64,000 nt of DNA, from positions 2,222,808-2,286,807 of the forward strand of contig NZ_JARRAG010000001.1 in NCBI RefSeq assembly GCF_029589435.1, given 5' to 3'. Under the pieces are notes generated by a model. It saw only the letters and a list, made by a program, of their open reading frames with translations. It searched no databases and was not told the origin of the DNA. This document shows positions 1 through 8,293 of the stretch, in pieces (the first letter of the stretch is position 1; each line of letters opens with the position of its first letter). Origin of the DNA: Paludisphaera mucosa. GTDB taxonomy: Bacteria > Planctomycetota > Planctomycetia > Isosphaerales > Isosphaeraceae. The translations under genes were made by a program, and so were the position numbers.

Positions 1-2
1 TG

Positions 3-1223
3 TCGCTCGCCGGCCTGTTCGCGGTCCTGGTCATCGGGTTGAATTTCGTCGCCCTGCCCTTCCTGCTGATGCTGCTGCTCTCGGCGCTGGCGGCCCTCTT
101 CGCTTCGCGGCGGACGAAGCTGCCGGCCTCGCCGGAATCGCGGTTCCTGATCGTCATCCCGGCGCATGACGAGCGGGAGGGGATCGCCCGGACGGTCCAG
201 AGCTGCCGGGCTCAGGCGTATCCGGTCGAGCTGTTCCAGGTCCTCGTCATCGCCGACAACTGCACCGACGAGACCGCCGCCATCGCCGAGGCCGAGGGGG
301 CCGAGGTCGTCGTCCGGAACACGACCGACAGGCGGACCAAGGGGTACGCGCTCGAGTACCTGATCGAGCGGCTCCAGGAATCGGGCCGGTTCGACCGCCT
401 CGACGCCCTTGTGATCATCGACGCCGACACGGTGGCCTCGGCCGACCTCCTGCGCAAGTTCGACGCCAGGATCCGCGAGGGGGCCGACTGGCTCCAGTGC
501 TACTACACGGTCGCCAACGCCGACGCCTCGTGGCGGACCCGGCTCATGACCTACGCCTTCAGCCTGGTCAACGGCGTCGGCCCGTTCGGGCTGGACCGGC
601 TCGGCCTCAGCTCGCCGCTGAACGGCAACGGCATGGGCTTCACGACCCGGGGCCTGAAGCGGGTGCCGTGGAAGGCGTATGGGCTGGTCGAGGACTACGA
701 GTATTCGTGGATCGTCCGCATGGCCGGCGAGCGGATCGCGTTCGTCCCCGACGCCGTGGTGAAGGCGACCATGCTGGAGCAAGGCGGCGAGGCCGCCGCC
801 GCCCAGCGCCGGCGGTGGGAGTTCGGCCGCAAGGAGATCAAGAAGCGGCTCTTCGGCGAGGTCCTCCGCGACCGCCGCATGGGCCTGTTCGAGCGGCTGG
901 CTTCGGCCGTCGAGCTGAAGACGCCGCCGATGATGAAGCTGCTGGCCGCGCTGACCTTGCTGGCGTTCCTGAACGCCGCGGCCGCGTTCGCCTTCGCCGA
1001 CCCGCTGGCGCACCCGGCGTCGTGGGTCCTGCTGGGCTCGACCCTGCTGATGATCGCCGCGGTCGGCCTTTACGCCCTGGCCCCGTTCGCCGTATTCGGC
1101 CTGCCCCTCGGCTACCTGGCGACGCTCGCCTACATCCCGATCTATGCGGCCTGGAAGCTGACCGTCCGGCTCGGCGACAAGCCGGCGGAGTGGGTGCGGA
1201 CCGCGCGGACCGCCGGCCGCTGA
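3..1223 (+). CDS. Glycosyltransferase family 2, 5' end outside window
   Basis: Membrane-bound GT2 enzyme that would transfer a sugar from a nucleotide sugar at the cytoplasmic face. The frame is open to the left edge, and the hydrophobic stretch that begins there (LAGLFAVLVIGL onward) is the first membrane helix, so the true start lies upstream; the TTG at 39 is internal to that helix. Visible GT2 motifs are VIPAHDE, DNCTDET, the IDAD metal-binding motif, VEDYEYSW and QRRRW. The C-terminal third holds two or three further hydrophobic segments, as in polysaccharide synthases and hopanoid-type GT2 enzymes. The substrate cannot be told from sequence. Confidence 0.85.
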   Translation, partial: SLAGLFAVLVIGLNFVALPFLLMLLLSALAALFASRRTKLPASPESRFLIVIPAHDEREGIARTVQSCRAQAYPVELFQVLVIADNCTDETAAIAEAEGAEVVVRNTTDRRTKGYALEYLIERLQESGRFDRLDALVIIDADTVASADLLRKFDARIREGADWLQCYYTVANADASWRTRLMTYAFSLVNGVGPFGLDRLGLSSPLNGNGMGFTTRGLKRVPWKAYGLVEDYEYSWIVRMAGERIAFVPDAVVKATMLEQGGEAAAAQRRRWEFGRKEIKKRLFGEVLRDRRMGLFERLASAVELKTPPMMKLLAALTLLAFLNAAAAFAFADPLAHPASWVLLGSTLLMIAAVGLYALAPFAVFGLPLGYLATLAYIPIYAAWKLTVRLGDKPAEWVRTARTAGR

Positions 1224-1238
1224 CGGGGGCCGCGAGGG

Positions 1239-1267
1239 GACCAGCATCTTGCCAACCCGTGTATAAT
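1239..1267 (+). promoter_or_regulatory. Candidate promoter of gap
   Basis: A perfect TATAAT at 1262-1267 sits in a short lower-GC stretch about 210 bases before the gap start codon. The hexamer 17 bases upstream (1239-1244, GACCAG) is a poor -35 match. The call rests on the -10 and on position only. Confidence 0.4.
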
Positions 1268-1478
1268 CGAGTCAGATTGATAGGATTGAACACAGGGTCC
1301 AGGATGGGGCCAGTCGGGTCTTTGGGGCGCCGGAATCCTCCGGCCCCCGGCCGTCTCCCGTGATCGTCCGCCCGGCCGACCGGAACGCCGTCCCGATCCG
1401 TGTGCATGTTCGAATATGCTCGGGCCGGGTCGCGACCACGTTTGGCGCGGCCGACGGGCGTATCACTGGAGATCTTCG

Positions 1479-2483
1479 ATGTCTGTCCGCGTCGGTATCA
1501 ACGGTTTCGGTCGCATCGGGCGCCTCGTCTTCCGCGTGCTCGCCCAGCAGCCCGACAAATTCGACGTCGTTGCCATCAACGACCTGGCCGATCCCAAGCA
1601 CCTGGCCTACCTGCTCAAGTACGACAGCGTCCACGGCCGCTTCAAGGGGACCGTCGAGGCCGCCGACAAGGCCCTGATCGTCAACGGCAAGAAGGTCGCG
1701 ATCACGTCCGAGAAGGATCCGGTCAACCTGCCCTGGAAGTCCCTCGGCTGCCAGGTCGCCCTCGAGTCGACCGGCTTCTTCACGAGCAAGGAACAGCTCC
1801 AGAAGCACATCGACGCCGGCGCCGAGCGCGTCATCCTGAGCGCCCCGGCCAAGGACACGCTCGACGCCACGATCGTCCTCGGCGTGAACGACCAGGTCAT
1901 CAACAAGGACCTGAGGATCGTCTCGAACGCCTCGTGCACGACGAACTGCCTCGCCCCGCTCGCCAAGGTGATCAACGACACCTTCGGCATCGAGAAGGGC
2001 CTGATGACGACGATCCACGCCTACACGAACGACCAGCGCGTGGCCGACCAGATCCACAGCGACCTGTACCGCTCGCGCGCCGCGGCGATCAACATGATCC
2101 CGACCAAGACGGGCGCCGCCAAGGCCGTCGGCGAGGTCATCCCCGAGCTGAACGGCAAGCTCACGGGCTTCGCCATGCGGGTCCCCGTGCCCGACGGCTC
2201 GGTCGTCGACCTCACCGCGATCCTCAAGAAGAGCGTCACCAAGGACGAGCTGAACGGGGCCGTCAAGGCGGCCGCCGAAGGCCCGCTGAAGGGGATCCTC
2301 GAGTACAACCCGGACCCGATCGTCTCCAGCGACATCGTCGGCAACCCCCACTCGTCGATCTTCGTGCCCGACCAGACGATCGTCCTGGACGGCAACTTCG
2401 TCAAGGTCCTCTCGTGGTACGACAACGAGTGGGGCTACTCGAACCGGACCGCCGAGCTGATCGCCAAGCTGGGCGCCCTCTGA
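1479..2483 (+). CDS. gap: Glyceraldehyde-3-phosphate dehydrogenase, type I
   Basis: Cytosolic glycolytic enzyme converting glyceraldehyde 3-phosphate, NAD and phosphate into 1,3-bisphosphoglycerate. The 334-residue length is normal. The N-terminus carries the Rossmann motif [11 protein letters not shown], the catalytic cysteine lies in SNASCTTNC (Cys153) and the partner histidine is His180 in TTIHAYT. The start at 1479 is chosen because the family motif begins at once and GGAG lies 7 bases upstream; an earlier in-frame ATG at 1416 would add 21 residues foreign to the family. pgk follows, but an intrinsic terminator separates the two, so they may be expressed unequally. Confidence 0.97.
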   Translation: MSVRVGINGFGRIGRLVFRVLAQQPDKFDVVAINDLADPKHLAYLLKYDSVHGRFKGTVEAADKALIVNGKKVAITSEKDPVNLPWKSLGCQVALESTGFFTSKEQLQKHIDAGAERVILSAPAKDTLDATIVLGVNDQVINKDLRIVSNASCTTNCLAPLAKVINDTFGIEKGLMTTIHAYTNDQRVADQIHSDLYRSRAAAINMIPTKTGAAKAVGEVIPELNGKLTGFAMRVPVPDGSVVDLTAILKKSVTKDELNGAVKAAAEGPLKGILEYNPDPIVSSDIVGNPHSSIFVPDQTIVLDGNFVKVLSWYDNEWGYSNRTAELIAKLGAL

Positions 2484-2583
2484 GCTGAGTTGAGTTGAGC
2501 TGATTCGCCGAGCCGGGCCCGACCGCCCGCCGCGTCTCGATTCGATCCATCGGCCCGCTTCGACGCCGTCCCCGGCCCACCGG

Positions 2584-2609
2584 GGCCCGTGACGGAGCGG
2601 GCCTTTTTT
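2584..2609 (+). terminator. Intrinsic terminator between gap and pgk
   Basis: A perfect 6-bp stem (GGCCCG/CGGGCC) with an 8-base loop is followed directly by six T. It lies about 100 bases after the gap stop and 23 bases before the pgk start, so it may end gap transcripts or attenuate read-through into pgk. Confidence 0.7.
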
Positions 2610-2632
2610 CTTCACCTCATCAGGAAGCATCC

Positions 2633-3823
2633 ATGCCCAAGCAGACCGTCCGCGACCTCGACGTGAAGGGGAAAAAAGTCCTCGTCCGCGTCGACTTCAA
2701 CGTGCCCCAGACCAAGGACGGCGAGGTCGCCGACGACCGCCGGATCCGCTCGGCCCTGCCGACGCTCCAGGACGTCCTCGACCGCGGCGGCTCGCTGATC
2801 CTCATCACCCACCTGGGCCGCCCCAAGGGCGACCCGGCGACCGACGCCCCGTTCAAGCTCGACAAGGTCGCCGCCAAGCTCCAGGAGCTTCTCGGCAAGC
2901 CCGTCGAGAAGGCCGACGACACCGTCGGCCCCAGCGCCCAGAAGCTGGCCGCCGCGCTCAAGCCGGGCGGCGTGCTCGTGCTGGAGAACGTGCGGTTCAA
3001 CAAGGGCGAGAAGAAGGGCGACCCCGAGTTCGCCAAGGCCCTCGCCGGCCTGGGCGACGCCTACGTCAACGACGCCTTCGGCACCTGCCACCGCGACGAG
3101 GCCTCGATGGTCGCCGTCCCCGAGCAGTTCGCCCCCGAGAAGCGGGCGATCGGCTTCCTCGTCGAGAAGGAACTCAAGATCCTCGACACCCTCCTCAAGA
3201 ACCCCAAGCACCCCTACGTCGCGGTGATGGGCGGGGCCAAGGTGTCCGACAAGATCCTCGTGATCGAGAGCCTGCTGAAGGAGGTCGACAAGCTCCTCGT
3301 CGGCGGCGCGATGACCTACACCTTTTTGAAGGCTCAGGGGATCGAGATCGGCAAGAGCCGCGTCGAGCTGGACAAGCTGGACGTGGCCAAGAAGCTGCTC
3401 GACACGGCCGGCGGCAAGATCGTCCTGCCCGTCGACCACCTCATCGCCGACAAGCCCGAGGCCGGCGCCGAGGTGAAGGTCGCCGACGGCGCGGCCATCC
3501 CCGAAGGCTGGTTCGGCATGGACATCGGCCCCAAGACGATCGCCGAGTATTCGAAGATCGTCCGCGAGGCCGGCACCGTCGTGTGGAACGGCCCGATGGG
3601 CATGTTCGAGGTCGAGGCTTTCGCCAAGGGGACGCGCGCGGTCGCCGAGGCCATGGCCGAGTCGTCGGGCGTCACCGCCGTCGGCGGCGGCGAGTCGGCC
3701 GAGTCCGTCGAGAAGTTCGGCTACGCCGAGAAGGTCAGCCACGTCTCGACCGGCGGCGGCGCCTTCCTCGAGTCGCTCGAGGGCAAGCAGTTCAACTCGA
3801 TCAAGGTCATCCCCGACCGTTGA
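2633..3823 (+). CDS. pgk: Phosphoglycerate kinase
   Basis: Cytosolic glycolytic kinase making ATP and 3-phosphoglycerate from 1,3-bisphosphoglycerate. At 396 residues it has the family's length and order of motifs: VRVDFNVP near the N-terminus, SLILITHLGRPKG, VNDAFGTCHRDEAS, the central AVMGGAKVSDK, and the C-terminal nucleotide-binding GGGES, where many homologues have GGGDT. AGGAAG lies just before the ATG. It is placed directly after gap, as often in bacteria. Confidence 0.97.
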   Translation: MPKQTVRDLDVKGKKVLVRVDFNVPQTKDGEVADDRRIRSALPTLQDVLDRGGSLILITHLGRPKGDPATDAPFKLDKVAAKLQELLGKPVEKADDTVGPSAQKLAAALKPGGVLVLENVRFNKGEKKGDPEFAKALAGLGDAYVNDAFGTCHRDEASMVAVPEQFAPEKRAIGFLVEKELKILDTLLKNPKHPYVAVMGGAKVSDKILVIESLLKEVDKLLVGGAMTYTFLKAQGIEIGKSRVELDKLDVAKKLLDTAGGKIVLPVDHLIADKPEAGAEVKVADGAAIPEGWFGMDIGPKTIAEYSKIVREAGTVVWNGPMGMFEVEAFAKGTRAVAEAMAESSGVTAVGGGESAESVEKFGYAEKVSHVSTGGGAFLESLEGKQFNSIKVIPDR

Positions 3824-3843
3824 TCACCGTTGAGTGCTCGACG

Positions 3844-3876
3844 GCCGGACGCCTCGGGTTTTCCGCGGCGTCCGGC
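3844..3876. terminator. Strong hairpin between convergent pgk and lipoprotein gene
   Basis: A perfect 10-bp inverted repeat (GCCGGACGCC/GGCGTCCGGC) with a 13-base loop lies between two converging genes. There is no T-run on either strand, so it is a candidate rho-type or structural terminator serving both sides rather than a canonical one. Confidence 0.5.
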
Positions 3877-3892
3877 GTTCGGGACGACTCGA

Positions 3893-4255
3893 TCAGGGCG
3901 TGACGTGGGTGGTCGGCGCGGTCACGACCGTCGGCGGGGCGCCGACGAAGATCTGCTTGACCTCGCCGACGAAGCCCACCGGGACGCCGACGAAGGTCGC
4001 CGCCGCGGCCTTGACGATCCGGTTGTCGCCGGAGTTCTCCCAGTATTCCCGGGGCTTGGCGAACAGCGGGTGGCGGTCGACGACCGTCTCCTGCCGCGCC
4101 GCCGGGGCGTCGAGATAGGCCTTGTCCTCGGCGTCGAGCCCGGACAGGGCCGGCTCGCCGCCGACCGCGCTGCGCCGACCGCCGCTGTGGCAACCGGAGA
4201 TCGCCAGCACCGCCGTCGCGAGCGTCAGAAACGCGAAAACCCTAAGCCTGCTCAT
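3893..4255 (-). CDS. Small lipoprotein of unknown function
   Basis: A 120-residue protein with a clear lipoprotein signal: basic start, hydrophobic core and the lipobox AISGC with the modified cysteine at about residue 22. The mature part is short and polar at first (AYLDAPAARQE), then has a Gly/Val/Ala-rich C-terminus. No known domain is recognised. It follows the CAP-domain lipoprotein by 103 bases on the same strand and may share its transcript. Confidence 0.65.
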   Translation of the reverse strand: MSRLRVFAFLTLATAVLAISGCHSGGRRSAVGGEPALSGLDAEDKAYLDAPAARQETVVDRHPLFAKPREYWENSGDNRIVKAAAATFVGVPVGFVGEVKQIFVGAPPTVVTAPTTHVTP

Positions 4256-4358
4256 GGTCCTCGATCCTCACGTCGATCCGACGCGGAAGGGGAGACGATT
4301 CCATGTTCCATCATGGATCTGCTGAAGCATACCCGACGGAATCGCGGCCGGTCGGCGG

Positions 4359-4919
4359 TCAACGGCTCAAGGGGAGTCCGAATGTGACGCACCAGTACGG
4401 CGTGCCGTTTTTGTCGGTCGCGTAGCCCAGGCCGATCTGAGTGAATCCGCCCAGGATGTTCTTGCGGTGGGGCGGGCTGGTCAGCCACCCTCGCACGACC
4501 AGCTCCGGCGAGTAGTGGCCGTAGGCGATATTCTCGCCGCAGCGGCGATAGTCGTAGCCCCGGTCCCGAATGCGTTCGGCGACCGAGGATCCGTCGGCCC
4601 CGGTGTGGGTCATCTTGCGACGCTCGGCCATCTCCTCGGCGTGCGCCTGGGCGGCCTCCTGGAGGACCCGGCTGATCGCCAGGCGTCCTCGTTTCTTCTC
4701 GGCCCGGGCCTCGTTGTGCAATTTCAGCAGCGACTCGCGGACCGCGTCCAGGTCCAGCTCGCCGGGGGCGTCGGGCTTCGGCCAGGGCCGCGCCTCGTCG
4801 GGGCCGGCCAGGGGCTTCGGCCAGATCGAGATCGAGACGCATCCCGGCGCGAGCGCGACCGCCAGCGCCGCGAGGGCGGCGACGATCCGACGGGTCGATC
4901 GGGTCGTGACGAAGGTCAT
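4359..4919 (-). CDS. CAP/SCP-domain lipoprotein
   Basis: Exported protein of 186 residues with a lipobox (ALAPGC, Cys at about 27) followed by a CAP (cysteine-rich secretory/PR-1) domain. Family motifs are visible in order: LHNEAR, HAEEMAERRKMTH, GENIA and SPPHRKNIL. In bacteria such domains (YkwD-like) are usually secreted and of unsettled function. The start at 4919 (MTFVTT) was chosen because it gives a compact lipoprotein signal; the frame is open far upstream but that part lies across the divergent promoter region and exonuclease gene. Confidence 0.85.
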   Translation of the reverse strand: MTFVTTRSTRRIVAALAALAVALAPGCVSISIWPKPLAGPDEARPWPKPDAPGELDLDAVRESLLKLHNEARAEKKRGRLAISRVLQEAAQAHAEEMAERRKMTHTGADGSSVAERIRDRGYDYRRCGENIAYGHYSPELVVRGWLTSPPHRKNILGGFTQIGLGYATDKNGTPYWCVTFGLPLSR

Positions 4920-5043
4920 GATCGAGACGTCCCCACGGCGTCCGGATCCCGCGCGACGCAGACGCACGGGCGTCCTCCGACGTATCATACCCAGGAGTCG
5001 ATCGGCCCCGCCCCGCGACCTTCGTGAAACTCCCGCCCAAACC

Positions 5044-5862
5044 ATGCCCCGCGAACCGCTCTGCATCGCCCTGGACCTCGAAACCACCGGGCTCGACCCC
5101 GCCTCCGACCGCGTGGTCGAGATCGGGGCCCTGGTCTTCGACGCCGACGGGCTCGTCGTCGAGACCTTCGAACGCCTGATCAATCCCGGCCGCCCGATCG
5201 CGGCGGCCGCCCGGGCGATCAACGGCATCCTCGACTCGGATCTCGCCGAGGCCCCTCCCGCCGCCGACGTCCTCCCCGACTTCGTCCACCTCCTCGGCCG
5301 CACACCCGACGCCCCCCTGCTCGCCCACAACGCCGCGTTCGACGCCGGCTTCCTCGGCATGGAGCTGACCCGCGCCGGAATGGCGATCCCCGACCGGCCG
5401 GTCCTCGACACGCTCCCCCTGGCCCGCGCCGCGTTGCCGGAACTGCGGAGCCACCGGCTGGACCTGCTCGTGGCGCATTTCGGGATCGCCCCGCAGGCCC
5501 GGCATCGCGCCCTGAGCGACGCGGCGGCCGTGATGGACCTCTGGCTGCGGCTCGACGGCCCGGCGGCCGACGATGTCGCGCGGGTCTCGTACCCCATCCA
5601 CGACGGCTCGCGACCGGTGCGGCCGCCGATCGGCTGGGAGCGGCTGGACGAAGCCCTCGGCCGGGGCCGGCCCGTCCGCATCGCCTACGACGGCGGCACC
5701 CGCGGCGACGTCCCGCGGATCATCACGCCCAGGAGCTTCGCCCACCGCGGGGGCGTCGCCTACGTCGTGGCGACCTGCCACATCGACTCGGTCGAGAAAT
5801 CCTTCCGGCTGGATCGCATCCGGACGTACGAGGTCCTCGAAGGGCCCGGAGCCCGGCCATGA
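5044..5862 (+). CDS. DEDDh 3'-5' exonuclease with C-terminal WYL-like domain
   Basis: The N-terminal ~165 residues are a DnaQ/PolC-type exonuclease: motif I DLETTG (Asp11, Glu13), motif II LLAHNAAFDAGFL and motif III HRALSD (His154, Asp159), a complete DEDDh set. From about residue 205 the protein matches the WYL pattern, with RIAYDGG, an Arg-x-Ile-x-Pro step, YVVATC and FRLDRI. WYL domains bind nucleic acid or nucleotide ligands in regulators and DNA-repair proteins, so a DNA-processing nuclease steered by a ligand or ssDNA is an inference. The stop overlaps the next start (ATGA), implying coupled translation. Confidence 0.85.
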   Translation: MPREPLCIALDLETTGLDPASDRVVEIGALVFDADGLVVETFERLINPGRPIAAAARAINGILDSDLAEAPPAADVLPDFVHLLGRTPDAPLLAHNAAFDAGFLGMELTRAGMAIPDRPVLDTLPLARAALPELRSHRLDLLVAHFGIAPQARHRALSDAAAVMDLWLRLDGPAADDVARVSYPIHDGSRPVRPPIGWERLDEALGRGRPVRIAYDGGTRGDVPRIITPRSFAHRGGVAYVVATCHIDSVEKSFRLDRIRTYEVLEGPGARP

Positions 5863-6566
5863 CCCGACTCCTCGTCAGCGTGCGATCGGCCGAGGAAGCC
5901 CGCCGCGCCCTCGCCGGCGGCGCGTCGATCATCGACGTCAAGGAGCCGGCGAACGGCCCGCTCGGCCGGGCCTCGTTCCCGACCTGGCGCGAGGTCCGCG
6001 AGGTCGTCCCCGACGAAGTTCCCCTGAGCGTCGCCCTGGGCGAACTCCCCGAGTGGATCGAACGCCGGCCCGCGTTCCCCGGGGACGCCTTCGAAGGTCT
6101 CACCTACGTGAAGCTCGGCCTGGCGGGCGCCGGGCCCGGATGGCGAGACGCCTGGGCCGATCTGCGGGCGAGCCTGCCGACGCGGTCCAGCCGCTGGATC
6201 GCGGTGGTCTACACGGACTGGAAGGCGGCGGGCGCCCCGAGACCCGAGGACGTCCTCGACGCCATGGGCAGGGACTTCGCCGGCGTCCTGTTCGACACGT
6301 GGGACAAGTCCCGACCCGCGCCGATATGGAGCGAGGAGCTGAACGAGCTGGCCGACGAGATCGGCAAGTCGGGCATGCTCCTGGCCATCGCCGGCGGCCT
6401 CACGGCGGAATCCCTCGACAGCTTCCGCGTGCTCCGCCCCGACGTCCTCGCCGTCCGCGGCGCCGCCTGCGAGGCCGGCGACCGGATGCGCGACGTCGAT
6501 CAGCGACGGGTCGCGGAACTCGTCCGAATCACTCTCCCAACGGCCTCCCCTCCTCGCGAGGGATGA
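5859..6566 (+). CDS. mfnB: (5-formylfuran-3-yl)methyl phosphate synthase-like protein
   Basis: TIM-barrel protein of the UPF0264/MfnB family. In methanogens and in methylotrophs with methanofuran-type cofactors, MfnB makes the furan precursor of the cofactor from two glyceraldehyde 3-phosphates. The signature IIDVKEPANGPLG (Asp26, Lys28) and KLGL are present, and 235 residues is the normal length. It starts inside the stop of the exonuclease gene. The presence of fae and mtdB at 35-36.5 kb supports a role in H4MPT/methanofuran C1 metabolism. The last residues (SPPREG) are coded by a hairpin that resembles the intergenic repeat at 36.5 kb. Confidence 0.85.
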   Translation: MTRLLVSVRSAEEARRALAGGASIIDVKEPANGPLGRASFPTWREVREVVPDEVPLSVALGELPEWIERRPAFPGDAFEGLTYVKLGLAGAGPGWRDAWADLRASLPTRSSRWIAVVYTDWKAAGAPRPEDVLDAMGRDFAGVLFDTWDKSRPAPIWSEELNELADEIGKSGMLLAIAGGLTAESLDSFRVLRPDVLAVRGAACEAGDRMRDVDQRRVAELVRITLPTASPPREG

Positions 6567-6574
6567 GGTGGGGG
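6544..6574. repeat. Palindromic element overlapping the mfnB stop codon
   Basis: A CCCTC/GAGGG stem with loop CTCGC (6548-6562), extended by CCT/AGG, followed by GGTGGGGGG. Its sequence echoes the left hairpin of the repeat at 36543. It lies at the junction of two converging genes and could act in termination. Confidence 0.4.
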
Positions 6575-6651
6575 GAATCCGGATCAACGTCACCCGATGA
6601 GCGGCCTCGTCTTTGCTCCTCCCGGCGAAAGAAGGGTGTTGCGGGCCGAAA

Positions 6652-8175
6652 TCAGCCGACGTCGAAGCGGACACCCTGCGCGAGCGGCAGGTCGGTCCCG
6701 TAGTTGATGGTGCAGGTCTGCCGCCGCATGTAGGCTTTCCACGAGTCGGAGCCGGCCTCGCGGCCGCCGCCGGTCGCCTTCTCGCCGCCGAAGGCCCCGC
6801 CGATCTCGGCGCCCGAGGTGCCGATGTTGACGTTGGCGATGCCGCAGTCGGAGCCCTCGGGCGAGAGGAACCGCTCGGCCTCCATCAGGTCGCGGGTGAA
6901 GATCGCCGAGGTCAGGCCCTGCTCGACCTCGTTCTGGATCGCGATCGCCTCGCCGATCTCGCGGTAGGGGATCGCGTAGAGGATCGGCGCGAAGGTCTCC
7001 TCGGCGACGACCGCCATGCCGGGCTTCGCGCGCACCAGGGCCGGCTCGACGAAGCAGCCGGGACGGTCCAGCCGCCGGCCGCCGGCGACGACCTCGCCCC
7101 CCTGCTCCACCGCGCGGCGGAGTGCGGACTGCATGGCCTCGACGGCCGGCTCGTGGATCAGGGGGCCGACGAGGACGCCGTCGTCCCAGGGGTTGCCGAT
7201 CGGCAGCGTCGCATAGGCCTTGGCGAGCCGACCGACGACCGTCTCGTAGAGCGATTCGTGGACGATCAGGCGACGGGCCGACGTACAGCGCTGGCCGGCG
7301 GTCCCCACGGCGGCGAAGGCGATCCCGCGGACCGCCATGTCCAGGTCGGCGCTCGGGGCGACGATCACGGCGTTGTTGCCGCCCAGCTCCAGGATCGTCC
7401 GGCCCAGCCGACGGCCGACGACCTCGGCGACGTGATAGCCCAGGCGGCAGCTCCCCGTGGCCGAGATCAGGGGCAGGCGCGCGTCGTTGAGCATCGGCTC
7501 GCCGACGTCCTCGATCGAGCCCAGGCAGAGATTGAAGACGCCGGGGAAGCCCTCCTGCTCGGCGACCCTCGCGACGATCTTCTGGACGGCCACGGCGGTC
7601 AGCGGGGCCAGCGGAGAGGGCTTCCAGATGATCGCGTCGCCGCAGACGGCCGCGACCATCGCGTTCCAGGCCCAGACGGCCGCCGGGAAGTTGAACGCGG
7701 TGATGACGCCGATCGGCCCGAGCGGGTGCCACTGTTCCATCATCCGGTGGCGGGGCCGCTCGCTGGCGATCGTCAGGCCGTAAAGCTGGCGCGAGAGGCC
7801 GACGGAGAAGTCGGCCATGTCGATCATCTCCTGGACCTCGCCCTCGCCCTCGGAGCGGATCTTGCCCGTCTCCGCGGTGATGAGCAGGCCCAGGTCGGCC
7901 TTATGCTTGCGCAACTCCTCGCCGATCTTGCGGACGACCTCGCCGCGGCGGGGCCCGGGCGTCATCCGCCAATTCGCGAAGGCGGCGGCGGCCTGCCCGA
8001 CGACCTCGTCGTACACGGCCCGGCTCGCGAGCTTAACCCGCCCCAGGGGCCGGCCGTCGGCGGGGTTCAGGGAGGCGATCTCCTCGCCTCCGGGGTCCTC
8101 GATCCAGCGGACGTGGCAGGCGCCCGACTCGACCGGGCCCACGCCCAGCCGCTTCAGGAGGTCTTCGAACATCAT
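6652..8175 (-). CDS. amaB: Aldehyde dehydrogenase, ALDH7 type (aminoadipate-semialdehyde/piperideine-6-carboxylate)
   Basis: NAD(P)-dependent aldehyde dehydrogenase of 507 residues. The catalytic residues are Glu263 (LELGGNN) and Cys297 (GQRCTSARR). The segments FNFPAAVWAWNAM, WKPSPLAPLTA and the C-terminal INYGTDLPLAQGVRF are typical of the ALDH7A1/antiquitin branch, which oxidises alpha-aminoadipic semialdehyde in lysine degradation and also acts on other aldehydes. Two adjacent ATG codons (8175 and 8172) follow a GGGAG. No other lysine-catabolic gene is nearby, so the physiological substrate is open. Confidence 0.9.
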   Translation of the reverse strand: MMFEDLLKRLGVGPVESGACHVRWIEDPGGEEIASLNPADGRPLGRVKLASRAVYDEVVGQAAAAFANWRMTPGPRRGEVVRKIGEELRKHKADLGLLITAETGKIRSEGEGEVQEMIDMADFSVGLSRQLYGLTIASERPRHRMMEQWHPLGPIGVITAFNFPAAVWAWNAMVAAVCGDAIIWKPSPLAPLTAVAVQKIVARVAEQEGFPGVFNLCLGSIEDVGEPMLNDARLPLISATGSCRLGYHVAEVVGRRLGRTILELGGNNAVIVAPSADLDMAVRGIAFAAVGTAGQRCTSARRLIVHESLYETVVGRLAKAYATLPIGNPWDDGVLVGPLIHEPAVEAMQSALRRAVEQGGEVVAGGRRLDRPGCFVEPALVRAKPGMAVVAEETFAPILYAIPYREIGEAIAIQNEVEQGLTSAIFTRDLMEAERFLSPEGSDCGIANVNIGTSGAEIGGAFGGEKATGGGREAGSDSWKAYMRRQTCTINYGTDLPLAQGVRFDVG

Positions 8176-8293
8176 GCGGCTCCCGTCGATCTTGCAGGCT
8201 CGGCGAATCCCGATCCATTCTACTGCGGAGGGTCCATTTCGGGGATAAGATCGGAGGGACGAACCGTCCTCACTCGACCGAGAAGGCCTCTCC

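Noticed and set aside
1272-2630. Long minus-strand frame opposite gap
   Set aside because: Antisense to a well-supported enzyme; low-complexity translation rich in Asp, Val and Arg.
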